Origin: Silicimonas sp. | GTDB lineage: Bacteria; Pseudomonadota; Alphaproteobacteria; Rhodobacterales; Rhodobacteraceae | DNA: 64,000 bases | Direction of reading: 5' to 3' | Assembly: GCA_022819605.1 (NCBI GenBank) | Contig: JAJEGW010000208.1 | Coordinates: forward strand, 1 to 64,000 | Part shown: positions 48,482-57,783 of the stretch, piece by piece | Numbering within the stretch: position 1 is the first letter of the stretch | Layout of the letters: each line of letters opens with the position of its first letter | Made by a program: the position numbers and the translations under genes | The notes under the pieces: generated by a model | The model's input: the letters and a program-made list of their open reading frames with translations, nothing else | What the model was told of the DNA's origin: nothing | The model's database searches: none

Positions 48482-48916
48482 ATGGCGAGGAGAGACGCGG
48501 CGGACCCGATCAAGGACACAAGGAGGATGATTGCCGAGATGCAACCACGGCTGCATCCTGGAAAGTACGTGTTCTGTTCGGGCATCAGGGACGATCTGGC
48601 AGTGGACGCCGCGAAAGTGGCCAAGGGCAGCTTCGTCGAGGACGAGGGACTGTCGTTCATCATCCCTCAGGAGGAAACGGACCGACTCGGACTCGACGGC
48701 GGAATTCCGATGAGGCAAATCACGCTGATGGTCCGGTCCGCGCTCGACGGGGTTGGCTTGACAGCGGCAGTCTCGTCCGCCCTCGCCGCACAGGGGATAC
48801 CGGCGAACGTCGTCGCGGCAGCCCGACACGACCACGTCTTCGTGCCGGCAGATCACGCGGAAGAAGCCTTGGCCATCCTGCTCGCACGGCAGGCAGAAGC
48901 GCAGGTCGGATCATGA
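48482..48916 (+). CDS. ACT domain-containing protein
   Basis: A 144-residue protein of the COG3602 type with tandem ACT-like units. The first ends with LSFIIPQEETDRLGL; the second contains MRQITLMVRSALDGVGLTAAVSSALAAQGIPANVVAAARHDHVFVPADHAEEAL, typical of ACT_7. ACT domains bind amino acids or similar small ligands. It lies 16 bases after polA and overlaps the next gene by four bases (ATGA). Confidence 0.82.
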   Translation: MARRDAADPIKDTRRMIAEMQPRLHPGKYVFCSGIRDDLAVDAAKVAKGSFVEDEGLSFIIPQEETDRLGLDGGIPMRQITLMVRSALDGVGLTAAVSSALAAQGIPANVVAAARHDHVFVPADHAEEALAILLARQAEAQVGS

Positions 48917-49485
48917 GCACGGCAGCGAACAAGCCTCATGTCGAGATACGCTCCTTGGACGAACTCGGGGCGTGGCTGGCAGACAACCACGATTCGTCGG
49001 AGTCGGTCTGGCTGGTAACCTACAAGAAGGTCCACGACGCTCACGTTCCCTGGGGTGACGTGGTTGAAGAGTTGATCGCGTGGGGCTGGATTGACAGCGC
49101 GGTTCGTTCAGTTGACGAGACACGCTACAAGCACTTGATCTCCCCTCGGAAGGACCGTTCGGCTTGGTCTGCCGCAAGCAAGGGCATCGTTGAACGGCTC
49201 CGAACTGAAGGACGCATGCAGCCGTCGGGCGAAGCACGGGTCGCCGTCGCGAAGAAGAACGGCATGTGGACCTTCCTTGATGACGTCGAGCGGCTCGTGG
49301 TGCCGGATGATCTGGCCGAGGCGCTTGGACCGGCACGCTCGACTTTCGAAGAGTGGTCCCGGTCGATCAAGCGCGCTTGGCTCGAAAGGATCAAGTGGGC
49401 GAAGACCGATCCTACGCGCGCCAAGCGCATCGCCGAATGCGCTGGGGCGGCGAGAGAGAATCTCAAGAACGGAGGCCTTGCCTGA
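48913..49485 (+). CDS. YdeI/OmpD-associated family protein
   Basis: A 190-residue protein with the YdeI-type pattern: SVWLVTYKKVHDAHVPWGDVVEELIAWGWIDSAVRSVDETRYKHLISPRKDRSAWSAASKGIVERL, followed by the C-terminal bacteriocin-protection motif region AWLERIKWAKTDPTRAKRIAE. Family members have been linked to peptide or bacteriocin resistance, but the biochemical role is unclear. It is coupled to the ACT gene by an ATGA overlap. Confidence 0.83.
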   Translation: MSTAANKPHVEIRSLDELGAWLADNHDSSESVWLVTYKKVHDAHVPWGDVVEELIAWGWIDSAVRSVDETRYKHLISPRKDRSAWSAASKGIVERLRTEGRMQPSGEARVAVAKKNGMWTFLDDVERLVVPDDLAEALGPARSTFEEWSRSIKRAWLERIKWAKTDPTRAKRIAECAGAARENLKNGGLA

Positions 49486-49649
49486 GAGGGTATTCCCGGG
49501 GCCCAGGCCGACGGTACGCCGCGGAACCAGCGCGGAATTCTTGTCAACCGCCGCCTGCCCCTTTCCCCTGCCCGCCCCCTCTTCTATGAGTGCGACAACC
49601 TTGAAGGGAAAGGGGATTACATACTTTACTGAAAGGCATGGAGGAAAAG

Positions 49650-49831
49650 TGCTGCGCTTCCGTTCTGCCCGTGCATTATGCGCGGGAGAGGGTCTGGTGC
49701 GTTCAACAACTGAACCGCAAGGGTGCGAGTGCCGGCGGGAATGTAGCGCACAAGGTCCGCAAAGTTTCCGCGATGTCAACGCGGCACGGAGCATTCTCCA
49801 TCGGCTTGTGGCGGTGGCCGGGTGGGTCATC
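49650..49831 (+). mobile_element. TnpB-like C-terminal remnant
   Basis: In one frame this gap encodes PQGCECRRECSAQ...FRDVNAARSILHRLVAVAG. 'DVNAAxNIL' after a cysteine ribbon is the C-terminal signature of TnpB proteins of IS200/IS605 and IS607 elements. The zinc ribbon is degenerate and the RuvC motifs upstream are missing. The rest of the 49486-49962 gap shows no gene. The call is tentative because only about 20 residues are distinctive. Confidence 0.4.
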
Positions 49832-49962
49832 GGCTCCAAGTGCCGTCCCGGTGCGTCCGAGAGTGTTCTTGAAGACTGTCGCGCCGGGTTGCCGGACGAG
49901 GACACGGAACGGTATACGGCTGAAGGATTTCAGTCATGCATTTAAGCCCAAAGGGAAAGGAC

Positions 49963-52134
49963 ATGCAGGAACCCGAGATCACCGAGGATCTGGTCGCCGC
50001 CCACGGGTTCACTCCTGAGGAATACCAGGAAGTTCTCCGCATACTGAACCGAGAGCCGACCTTTACCGAGCTCGGCATATTTTCCGCAATGTGGAACGAG
50101 CACTGCTCCTACAAGTCATCGAAGAAATGGCTGAAGGCCCTTCCGACGTCCGGACCGCAGGTCATCTGCGGTCCGGGCGAAAACGCCGGCATCGTCGACA
50201 TCGGGGACGGCCAGGCCGTGGTCTTCAAAATGGAAAGCCACAACCATCCTTCGTATATCGAGCCCTATCAGGGAGCGGCGACCGGGGTTGGAGGCATACT
50301 CCGCGACATCTTCACCATGGGCGCAAGACCGGTTGCCGCGATGAACGCGCTCTCCTTCGGCGAGCCCGGCCATCCGAGGACCAAGCGGCTCGTGTCAGGA
50401 GTCGTCGAGGGAATCGGTGGCTACGGCAATGCCTTCGGCGTGCCGACGACGGGCGGCGAAGTGCGGCTTCACAGCAGCTACAACGGAAACTGTCTCGTGA
50501 ACGCCTTTGCCGCCGGCATCGCGGATGCAGACAAGATCTTCTACTCCGCCGCGAGCGGTGTCGGCATGCCGGTTGTCTATCTTGGCGCGAAGACTGGACG
50601 CGACGGCGTGGGAGGCGCCACGATGGCCTCGGCGGAGTTCGACGAAGGCAACGAGGACAAGCGACCCACCGTTCAGGTTGGCGATCCCTTCACCGAAAAG
50701 CGTCTGCTCGAAGCCTGCCTCGAACTGATGGCCACCGGTGCGGTGATCTCGATCCAAGACATGGGGGCCGCAGGCCTCACCTGCTCTGCGGTGGAAATGG
50801 GAGACAAGGGCGGTCTCGGCGTCAGACTGAATCTTGATGCCGTGCCGCAGCGCGAAGACGCCATGACAGCCTACGAAATGATGCTCAGCGAGAGCCAGGA
50901 ACGGATGCTGATGGTGCTCAAGCCCGCGTTCGAGGCAGACGCAAAGGCCGTTTTCGATAAGTGGGATCTCGACTTCGCGATCGTGGGCGAGACCATGGAG
51001 GAAGACCGCTTCCTCGTCATGCACCAGGGCGAAACCAAGGCGGACCTGCCGCTTTCCAAGCTTTCGTCCAGCGCACCCGAATACGACCGTCCGTGGGTCG
51101 AGACGTCCCCGCCCGCCCCGCTTTCAGACGTACCCGAAATCGACCCGATCGAGGGGTTGAAGGCATTGGTCGGCTCGCCAAACTACGCGCGCAAGCAATG
51201 GGTTTGGGAACAGTACGACAGCCAGGTCATGGCCAATACCGTGCGCACCCCTGGTCGCGGCCCGGGCATCGTCCGGGACCACGAAACCGGGAAGATGCTG
51301 GCTTTCACTTCTGACGTGACACCCAGATACGTGAAGGCAAATCCGTTCGAGGGCGGAAAGCAGGCCGTGGCGGAGGCCTATAGGAACCTGACGGCCACTG
51401 GAGCCAGGCCGCTTGCAGCAACCGACAACCTGAATTTCGGCAATCCGGAAAAGCCGCAGATCATGGGCCAGTTCGTTGGCGCCATCAAGGGAATTGCAGA
51501 GGCCTGCACCGTGCTGGACATGCCGATCGTTTCCGGCAACGTCTCGTTCTACAACGAGACCGACGGCCAGCCGATCCTGCCAACGCCGACAATCGGCGCC
51601 GTCGGACTGATCCGGCCAGGGCAAACTCTCGTGGCGGACGAAGTACTGGACGGTGACTGGGCGATCGTGGTCGGGGAATCGACAGGATGGCTTGGCCAAT
51701 CCGCGCTGCTGGCCGAGGCCTTTGGCCGCGAGGAGGGGGAAGCCCCGGCAGTCGACCTGGCCGCCGAGCGCGTCCACGGCGAATTTGTCAGGAAACACGC
51801 CGCCCTGATCCACGCAGCGACCGACCTGTCGGACGGCGGCCTCGCGCTCGCGGCATTCGAATTGGCGGATGCGGCTGGCCTGGGCATCACCCTTGACACG
51901 GATGAAGTTGGCGCCCTGTTCGGCGAGGACCAAGCCCGTTACCTGATTGCCTGTGGCTTCGACCAGGCCGAGGCAATCATGGCTGGGGCATCCCGCGCCA
52001 GCATCCCCGTCAGCCAAGTCGGACGCTTCGGAGGGAACTTGGTCTCGTTCGGCGGCGCATCGGCACCGCTCTCCCAACTCTCCGAACTCTACCGCAACGC
52101 CTTTGCCGACGCGCTTTCGTTGCATGACGGCTAG
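49963..52134 (+). CDS. purL: Phosphoribosylformylglycinamidine synthase subunit PurL
   Basis: The ATP-dependent FGAM synthetase subunit of purine synthesis, which works with PurS and PurQ. From ATG 49963 (AAAGGGAAAGGAC upstream) it has 723 residues, the small alphaproteobacterial form. Signatures: [18 protein letters not shown] near the start, [37 protein letters not shown], and [15 protein letters not shown] near residue 615. An in-frame ATG nine codons upstream is less well placed. purS and purQ are not in this window. Confidence 0.96.
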   Translation: MQEPEITEDLVAAHGFTPEEYQEVLRILNREPTFTELGIFSAMWNEHCSYKSSKKWLKALPTSGPQVICGPGENAGIVDIGDGQAVVFKMESHNHPSYIEPYQGAATGVGGILRDIFTMGARPVAAMNALSFGEPGHPRTKRLVSGVVEGIGGYGNAFGVPTTGGEVRLHSSYNGNCLVNAFAAGIADADKIFYSAASGVGMPVVYLGAKTGRDGVGGATMASAEFDEGNEDKRPTVQVGDPFTEKRLLEACLELMATGAVISIQDMGAAGLTCSAVEMGDKGGLGVRLNLDAVPQREDAMTAYEMMLSESQERMLMVLKPAFEADAKAVFDKWDLDFAIVGETMEEDRFLVMHQGETKADLPLSKLSSSAPEYDRPWVETSPPAPLSDVPEIDPIEGLKALVGSPNYARKQWVWEQYDSQVMANTVRTPGRGPGIVRDHETGKMLAFTSDVTPRYVKANPFEGGKQAVAEAYRNLTATGARPLAATDNLNFGNPEKPQIMGQFVGAIKGIAEACTVLDMPIVSGNVSFYNETDGQPILPTPTIGAVGLIRPGQTLVADEVLDGDWAIVVGESTGWLGQSALLAEAFGREEGEAPAVDLAAERVHGEFVRKHAALIHAATDLSDGGLALAAFELADAAGLGITLDTDEVGALFGEDQARYLIACGFDQAEAIMAGASRASIPVSQVGRFGGNLVSFGGASAPLSQLSELYRNAFADALSLHDG

Positions 52135-52193
52135 ACACGACCAACCGTCGGGTGTCGACCGTGCAGGAAAAAAAGGCGGATGCCGGAATTGAC

Positions 52194-52445
52194 ATGAGCC
52201 TCAACAACAGGATGGTTGCAGCGCCTGCATTGCTTTCCGCCGTACAATTGCTGTCATTGAATATGTCCTTGCCGTCTCTGGACATAACGGCGCGCCATTT
52301 CAGAGTTTCCCACGACACCATGGCATGGGCGATTCCCCGGAATTGGTTGCGCCGTGTCAGAGGTGAAATTGATGCTGCCAGCGGCAATTTTCAGCCTGCT
52401 GGCTTCAAATTGGATGTCTTTCAAAGTCGACGAACGCATTGCTGA
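52194..52445 (+). pseudogene. N-terminal remnant of a Bcr/CflA-type MFS efflux pump
   Basis: MSLNNRMVAAPALLSAVQLLSLNMSLPSLDITARHFRVSHDTMAWAI matches the first membrane helix and loop of Bcr/CflA multidrug permeases ('LSLNMFLPSLP.IA..F.VS...'). The frame then turns into unrelated sequence and stops. About 45 of some 400 residues remain. Confidence 0.5.
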
Positions 52446-52843
52446 AGACTGATGAAATTCCCGCAAATTCAAACGTCAATGTGAATATGGCAGGCGGATG
52501 AAGGACTGTTGGCGTTCGGCCGCGAGGTGCAAGCGATCCATCTTGGCGCCAATCCGGTCGCTGCTGCATCGGTGACAACTACATGACGCCAGCGTGTCAT
52601 CGCGCTGCGCGCGGACATGCGCATCGAGAATTTCGCGAAGCCGCCTGCTTCGGACATTGATTGCGACGCGATTTTGCAGTCATCGACGTCATCGGATCCG
52701 GTGGAACGGCGGCCGCCTTTCTGACCTCTCCAACCTTCAGTCGACATGAGCCCTTCGGAGCGAAATTGCGATCACAAGACGGTCACCGCAGCTTCATGGA
52801 ACCGCAGCGAAATTGCGGGATCGAATGCGTTCATCGATCGATT
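52446..52843. other. Gap with decayed, unrecognised coding-like sequence
   Basis: The plus strand carries short protein-like pieces (FGREVQAIHLGANPVAAASV, then VIALRADMRIENFAKPP) broken by stops. They may be a degraded gene; the family was not recognised. No intact gene is present before the sulfatase stop. Confidence 0.3.
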
Positions 52844-54370
52844 TCAGGGATCATCCGAGGCTGGATCCCTGACACCCAAGAGGGCATCTGCCTCGACCTC
52901 CACGGTCCACTTGCCGGCACGCACATATTGCCGAGTGGCGTCGGTGAACGGCTGGAAGTCCCAATTGGGCGGTTTGCCCACTTGATGGCTTCGATGGATC
53001 AGCCTGCGCCGATTTTGGTCCATGACGATCCGGGCCTTCAGCGACCGGGCGTCCCAAAGGTCCCGAGCGGCGCTGACCAGTTCAGAAAGCGTCGCGGCAT
53101 GACGCGGTTCGTTTGCAAGATTCACCAGCTCGTCGGGATCCGTATCCAGATCAAACAAGAGTGGCGGATCCGTCTCGCTGTGCAACAGTTTCATGCGTCC
53201 CTTCAGCAGCATGAAGGTTGGTTCAAGCACTCCCTCGGACAGGAATTCCCCCGGAACCATCCTGGGCTGGATCGAACCGCCTCCGAGAACTGGAACGAGT
53301 GAGGTCCCGTCAGATTCAAGCACCTCCCCGGAAACTCCCCCAAGGTCGGCAATCGTGGGCAAAATGTCCAAAAGGGAGACGGTTTCGCTGACCCTGGCGG
53401 GATCCAGCCGTCCCGGCGCCCAAAAGAGCAAGGGAACCCGGGCAGACCATTCAAAGAACGTCTTTTTGTAGTAGAGGCCGCGCTCGCCCATCATGTCGCC
53501 ATGGTCCGACGCAAAGATCACGATGGTGTTTTCGACAAGTTCCGTTTCTTCCAAAACACGCAGGATTTCCGCAATCTTGCTGTCAACATACTCGATCGAG
53601 GCATAGTATCCGTGCCGGGCACTTAGGATGACGTCGTCGCTCACTACCGCTTCACCGATGGAGTAATGTGCATGGATGCGGGCGCTGTGGGCGTCCATCT
53701 CTTCAACCTTGATTGCGGGGACCTTTGGCAAGTCGATGTCGTCACGCGAGTACATTGACCAGAACTCAGGCCTGGCAACGTAAGGGTCATGTGGTGAGGT
53801 GAATGAGACTGTCAGCAAGAAAGACTGCGGATTTCCATCTCGTGCGCGGTCATAGAGCCACCGCAGCGCTTGCGCATTGACGTCATCGTCATAGTCGATC
53901 TGCAGTGACCGCAGGCATGGTCCGGTTTGCAGCACGTTCTGCATGTCCTGAAACCGCACCTTGGCCGCCGGCTCCGCCCAGTTCGGTGTCCATCCGAAGT
54001 CCGATGGATAGATGTCGGTGGTCAGGCGCTCCTCATAGCCGTGAAGCTGATCCGGGCCCGTGAAATGCATCTTGCCGGACAAACACGTCCGGTACCCTGC
54101 CAACCGCAAATAGTGGGCGAAGGTGGGAATCGCGGCAGAGAAATCGTGAGCGTTGTCAAATCCCCCCGCCTTCGACGGCAACAGGCCCGTCATCATCGAT
54201 GTCCGCGACGGCCCGCACAGCGGCGAGTTGCAATAGGCGTTTTCGAATACCGTCCCCTCTGCGGCCAGCCGCGACAGCGTGGGTGCCTTGACCACCGGAT
54301 GCCCGTAGAACGGCAGTGCTTTGGCGGACAACTGGTCTGCCATGACGAAGACAATGTTGGGCCCATTCAT
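52844..54370 (-). CDS. Choline-sulfatase-like arylsulfatase
   Basis: A 508-residue type I sulfatase. Cys52 in LCGPSRTSMMTG is the residue converted to formylglycine (CxPSR motif); metal-binding Asp/Gln are at MADQL and IVIFASDHGDMMGERGLYYKKTFFEW. KMHFTGPDQLHGYEERLTTDIYPSDFGWTP near residues 100-130 and the C-terminal RRRLIHRSHQVGKPPNWDFQPF strongly resemble choline sulfatase BetC, which releases choline and sulfate from choline-O-sulfate. BetC usually has CAPGR rather than CGPSR, so a related sulfate ester is possible. There is no signal peptide, so it is cytoplasmic. It is divergent from the amino-acid ABC operon with 61 bases between starts. Confidence 0.85.
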   Translation of the reverse strand: MNGPNIVFVMADQLSAKALPFYGHPVVKAPTLSRLAAEGTVFENAYCNSPLCGPSRTSMMTGLLPSKAGGFDNAHDFSAAIPTFAHYLRLAGYRTCLSGKMHFTGPDQLHGYEERLTTDIYPSDFGWTPNWAEPAAKVRFQDMQNVLQTGPCLRSLQIDYDDDVNAQALRWLYDRARDGNPQSFLLTVSFTSPHDPYVARPEFWSMYSRDDIDLPKVPAIKVEEMDAHSARIHAHYSIGEAVVSDDVILSARHGYYASIEYVDSKIAEILRVLEETELVENTIVIFASDHGDMMGERGLYYKKTFFEWSARVPLLFWAPGRLDPARVSETVSLLDILPTIADLGGVSGEVLESDGTSLVPVLGGGSIQPRMVPGEFLSEGVLEPTFMLLKGRMKLLHSETDPPLLFDLDTDPDELVNLANEPRHAATLSELVSAARDLWDARSLKARIVMDQNRRRLIHRSHQVGKPPNWDFQPFTDATRQYVRAGKWTVEVEADALLGVRDPASDDP

Positions 54371-54431
54371 CGAACTCTCCAGGTGTTTTGCAAATTGTTG
54401 ACAGGCGACATCCGGTCGTCAATGGTCATGG

Positions 54432-55136
54432 ATGAAGCGGCGCGGACTGGGGGAAGCATTGCACGAGTGGGACTTTGCCGCGACCCTGGCAGATATGGAC
54501 TTCCTGCTGCTGGGGCTTTGGAACACCATGAAAGTGTTCACCCTAGCGCTTCTTTTCGGGATTCCGTTGGGACTTGGACTCGCCTTGGGACGAATGTCGC
54601 GGGTTCCGATCCTGACGCAATTCAGCTCATTTGTCATCGAGTTCTTTCGCACCACGCCGCCATTGGTGCAGCTGTTCTGGTTTTTCTTTGCGCTGCCGAT
54701 CCTGATCAGCGTGCAGATGACACCCTTTGTGGCATCGGTCCTGACATTCTCCATTCAATCCTCGGCATTCTTTGCCGAGATCTTTCGCGGCGGAATCAAC
54801 TCCATTGACAGAGGTCAATGGGAAGCCGCGAAAGCAATCGGCATGAACCGTACAGCGAGCCTTCGTCGCATCATCCTGCCGCAGGCGGTCAAGCGCATGG
54901 TTCCGGCCTTTGCGGAGCGCTCAATCGAGCTCTTGAAGACAACCACGCTGATCTCGACCGTGTCTTATGCCGACCTGATGTTTCAGGCCAACGAACTGGC
55001 GTCAAAGACCTTCCGTCCGCTGGAAGTCTACACCGTCGTGGCAGTAATGTACTTCTTCCTGATCCTGGTGTTCTCGCAACTGACGATCCTGTTGGAGCAT
55101 CGCATGGCGCGCACTGGCGAAGGCACGCTGAGATAG
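54432..55136 (+). CDS. Polar amino-acid ABC transporter permease 1
   Basis: A 234-residue inner-membrane permease of the HisM/GlnP/GltK type. LLGLWNTMKVFTLALLFGIPLGLGLALGRMS opens the transmembrane domain, followed by VIEFFRTTPPLVQLFWFFFALP and the EAA loop GQWEAAKAIGMNRTASLRRIILPQAVKRMVPAF that docks on the ATPase. First gene of the ABC operon. ATG 54432 has no obvious ribosome binding site. Confidence 0.9.
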   Translation: MKRRGLGEALHEWDFAATLADMDFLLLGLWNTMKVFTLALLFGIPLGLGLALGRMSRVPILTQFSSFVIEFFRTTPPLVQLFWFFFALPILISVQMTPFVASVLTFSIQSSAFFAEIFRGGINSIDRGQWEAAKAIGMNRTASLRRIILPQAVKRMVPAFAERSIELLKTTTLISTVSYADLMFQANELASKTFRPLEVYTVVAVMYFFLILVFSQLTILLEHRMARTGEGTLR

Positions 55137-55145
55137 GGCAATGCG

Positions 55146-55811
55146 ATGAATTACAAGTGGAATTTCGGTTCTGTCGTCGAATACTGGGACGTCTTGCTGA
55201 TAGGGCTTTGGGGCACGCTGACGATTTTTGCCGTGACGTGCACGCTGGGTCTCAGCTTCGGGCTTGTCGTGGGCATGATGCGTTATTCCAAGAGCGGCTG
55301 GATCAACTATCCGGCGAGGGTCTTTGTCGAGATCTTCCGCAACACCCCGGTCCTGGTTCAGATCATATGGTTCTTTTTCGCGCTGCCCGTTTTGATCGGG
55401 GTTGAGGTCAGCGCGTTCCTCGCAGCGGTTCTGGGCATGACGCTGAACACTATTGCATTCTCGTCAGAAGTCTATCGCGGGGGCATCCAATCGATAGAAC
55501 GTGAGCAATGGGAGGCGGGCAAGTCCATCGGGATGAGTTACGGTCAGACGATGCGACGGATCATCCTGCCGCAGGCGATCAAGCGCATGCTGCCGCCGCT
55601 GACCAGCCGCGGCATTGAGGTCTTCAAGATGTCCACGCTTGCCTCAGTGGTCGCGTATCCCGAGACCCTGCAACAAGCCAAGCTGATCGCCTCGTACGAG
55701 TTCAATCCGATTGAGGCCTATACCGTCGTCGCGCTGCTCTTCTTTCTGGTGCTTCTGCCGATGGTGCAACTGACATACGTGCTCGAACGCCGTTTCGGAA
55801 AAAGTGATTAG
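55146..55811 (+). CDS. Polar amino-acid ABC transporter permease 2
   Basis: A 221-residue partner permease with the same layout: LLIGLWGTLTIFAVTCTLGLSFGLVVGMM, VEIFRNTPVLVQIIWFFFALP, and the EAA loop EQWEAGKSIGMSYGQTMRRIILPQAIKRMLPPL. It is about as similar to the first permease as expected for a heterodimeric pair. Nine bases separate the two genes. Confidence 0.91.
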   Translation: MNYKWNFGSVVEYWDVLLIGLWGTLTIFAVTCTLGLSFGLVVGMMRYSKSGWINYPARVFVEIFRNTPVLVQIIWFFFALPVLIGVEVSAFLAAVLGMTLNTIAFSSEVYRGGIQSIEREQWEAGKSIGMSYGQTMRRIILPQAIKRMLPPLTSRGIEVFKMSTLASVVAYPETLQQAKLIASYEFNPIEAYTVVALLFFLVLLPMVQLTYVLERRFGKSD

Positions 55812-55820
55812 GATCCATCC

Positions 55821-56594
55821 ATGACACCCGCCGTAGAAGTCCGTGGCCTGCATAAGCAATTCGGTGATCTTCAAGTGCTTAAGGGCATAGATTTAGACGT
55901 GATGCCCGGCGAGGCAGTGGTTCTGCTTGGCTCCAGCGGATCGGGCAAGTCGACGCTTCTGAGATGCATAAACTTCATGGAAGAGCCTACGGAGGGACGA
56001 ATTCGTGTGGGCGGCGAGCTGATCGGGACGGAACGCAGTGGCCGAATGACCTATCGAGAAGCGGACCTTTGCAAGCTGCGCACCCGCGTTGGAATGGTCT
56101 TCCAGCATTTCAATCTCTTCCCTCACATGAACACGCTGGAGAACGTCATGGAGGGTCAGGTCATGGTGCTCGGTCGCTCCAAGGCGGATGCGAAAGAAAA
56201 CGCGATGCTGCAGCTCGCTCGCGTAGGTCTTGAGGACAAGGCCCCGGAATACCCCGCTCGACTCTCCGGAGGTCAGAAACAACGTGTCGCGATCGCACGA
56301 GCCCTGGCGATGGACCCCGAGGTCATGCTGTTCGACGAAGTGACTTCCGCCCTTGATCCTGAATTGGTGGGCGAAGTATTGAAAGCGATGCGGCAACTTG
56401 CAGAGGAAGGCATGACGATGGTCTGCGTCACACACGAGATTGGCTTTGCCTATCATGTCGCCAACAAGGTCTGTTTTTTGCACGACGGCCAGATTCTCGA
56501 AGAAGGGGCGCCTCAAATGGTGCTGAAATCGCCCGAGACTGCGCGGGTGCGCGACTTCCTCGAAGGCCATTCACTCTTTAGACTTCCAGACTGA
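55821..56594 (+). CDS. Amino-acid ABC transporter ATP-binding protein
   Basis: A 257-residue ATPase of the GlnQ/HisP type. Walker A GSSGSGKST at residues 37-45, Q-loop VFQHFNLFPHM near 93-103, signature LSGGQKQR at 148-155, Walker B VMLFDE at 168-173, and the switch histidine in CVTHEIGF. It is nine bases from permease 2, and the binding-protein gene follows 23 bases downstream. Confidence 0.95.
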   Translation: MTPAVEVRGLHKQFGDLQVLKGIDLDVMPGEAVVLLGSSGSGKSTLLRCINFMEEPTEGRIRVGGELIGTERSGRMTYREADLCKLRTRVGMVFQHFNLFPHMNTLENVMEGQVMVLGRSKADAKENAMLQLARVGLEDKAPEYPARLSGGQKQRVAIARALAMDPEVMLFDEVTSALDPELVGEVLKAMRQLAEEGMTMVCVTHEIGFAYHVANKVCFLHDGQILEEGAPQMVLKSPETARVRDFLEGHSLFRLPD

Positions 56595-56617
56595 GCAACC
56601 AACAAGGAGGTATCATC

Positions 56618-57460
56618 GTGAAAAACCTGCTCAAGAACTTCATGGGGGTCGCCGCGGCGCTGGCCGCGTTGACCCTTTCCACCGCCACGGCACACGCCCA
56701 GTCGACTTGGGACGCGATCCAGGAACGCGGGACATTGCGCATTGGTGTCACGCAGGCCCCGCCATGGTTCACCAAGGACGTCCGGACCGGCGAATGGACC
56801 GGTGGGCTCGGCATAACGCTTGGCCAGAAGATGGCCGAAGCGCTGGAAGTCGAGCTTGAAACGGTCGAGGTGACTTGGGGCACTTCGATCGCGGCACTTC
56901 AGTCGAACAAGATCGACTTGATGTATTTCCTTTCGCCAACTGCGTCACGCGCAAGAACCGTCGACTTCACGCTCAGCCCGGTGGTCTTCTTGTCGCAGGC
57001 AGTTCTTGCGGCCGAAGGTGTGGATGCCTCGACATGGGAAGGATTGAACAATGCAGATACAAGCATCTCTGTCCCGCAGGCAACGTCGATGGACCAGTTC
57101 CTGACACGCATGGCGTCGAACGCCGACATCCAGCGGTTCCCGGACAACGCTGCCTCGATCGCCGCGTTCCAGTCGGGCCGGGTGGACGCGGTTTCTTTGA
57201 TGCTGCCGCCACTCTTGTCGGCGCGACAAAAGCTGGGCCAAGGGGTAATCTCGGTGCCAACCCCTGCGTTCACCGCACCCGCCAATGTTGCCGTACGCCG
57301 GGAAGACGACAAGACTTGGCGCGACTGGCTCGATACCACGATCTTCTTTTGGTATGAGACCGGCCGTATTCAGGGATGGTACGAAGACTTCCTGGTTGAA
57401 TTCGGCGTCGATCCCAGCGACAGCCCGCCCATGCAGCGCGAACTACTATTTATGCGCTGA
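56618..57460 (+). CDS. Family 3 extracellular solute-binding protein (amino-acid ABC transporter)
   Basis: A periplasmic binding protein of 280 residues. GTG 56618 is the start, with AAGGAGG seven bases upstream. The first 27 residues are a Sec signal (LLKNFMGVAAALAALTLSTATAHAQ). The mature protein begins TWDAIQERGTLRIGVTQAPPWFTKD, the family 3 entrance strand, then GLGITLGQKMAEALEVELE. The conserved ligand-binding arginine expected after the second strand lies in SPTASRARTVDFTLSP. The ligand is likely an amino acid or similar zwitterion, possibly the substrate of the neighbouring catabolic operon. Confidence 0.92.
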   Translation: MKNLLKNFMGVAAALAALTLSTATAHAQSTWDAIQERGTLRIGVTQAPPWFTKDVRTGEWTGGLGITLGQKMAEALEVELETVEVTWGTSIAALQSNKIDLMYFLSPTASRARTVDFTLSPVVFLSQAVLAAEGVDASTWEGLNNADTSISVPQATSMDQFLTRMASNADIQRFPDNAASIAAFQSGRVDAVSLMLPPLLSARQKLGQGVISVPTPAFTAPANVAVRREDDKTWRDWLDTTIFFWYETGRIQGWYEDFLVEFGVDPSDSPPMQRELLFMR

Positions 57461-57470
57461 TTGTGCCCAA

Positions 57471-57494
57471 ATGGGGCGGAGTCATCCGCCCCAT
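57471..57494 (+). terminator. Strong hairpin after the ABC operon
   Basis: ATGGGGCGGA, loop GTCA, TCCGCCCCAT: a perfect ten-base stem starting ten bases after the binding-protein stop. No U-tract follows. The last bases overlap the first codon of the GntR-like remnant. Confidence 0.6.
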
Positions 57495-57783
57495 GGCTTC
57501 AAAAGAGCACCAAGCATTGTGGATTGGCAAATTCCGTCCGCAGCCCCTGAGCGATCAGGTCCGTGACGTGCTTCGGGACCGGACAAATTCGGGCGAACTG
57601 GACCTTGGTGCAAGACGGACGGAAACCGATCTGGCAAGCAGGCCGAAAGTCGGCCGTGCTCCCTTGCGCGAAGCGAGGGACGCAAGATCAAGTCGAGTTC
57701 ACCGCTCCCGGCTTGAATCTGCGGGGTCCGAAACATCGTCAGGCCGCGCATCACGGCACGACCGAACGAATGCATCAGACTGA
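57493..57783 (+). pseudogene. GntR-family regulator, N-terminal remnant
   Basis: The frame from ATG 57493 encodes PLSDQVRDVLRDRTNSGELDLGARRTETDLASR.KVGRAPLREA, the winged-helix DNA-binding domain of FadR/GntR regulators. After REA the sequence leaves the family (expected 'LRRLEAEGLV') and becomes Arg/Ser-rich until the stop. The effector domain is missing. It was probably the regulator of one of the two flanking catabolic units. No other gene lies in the 57461-57774 gap. Confidence 0.6.
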
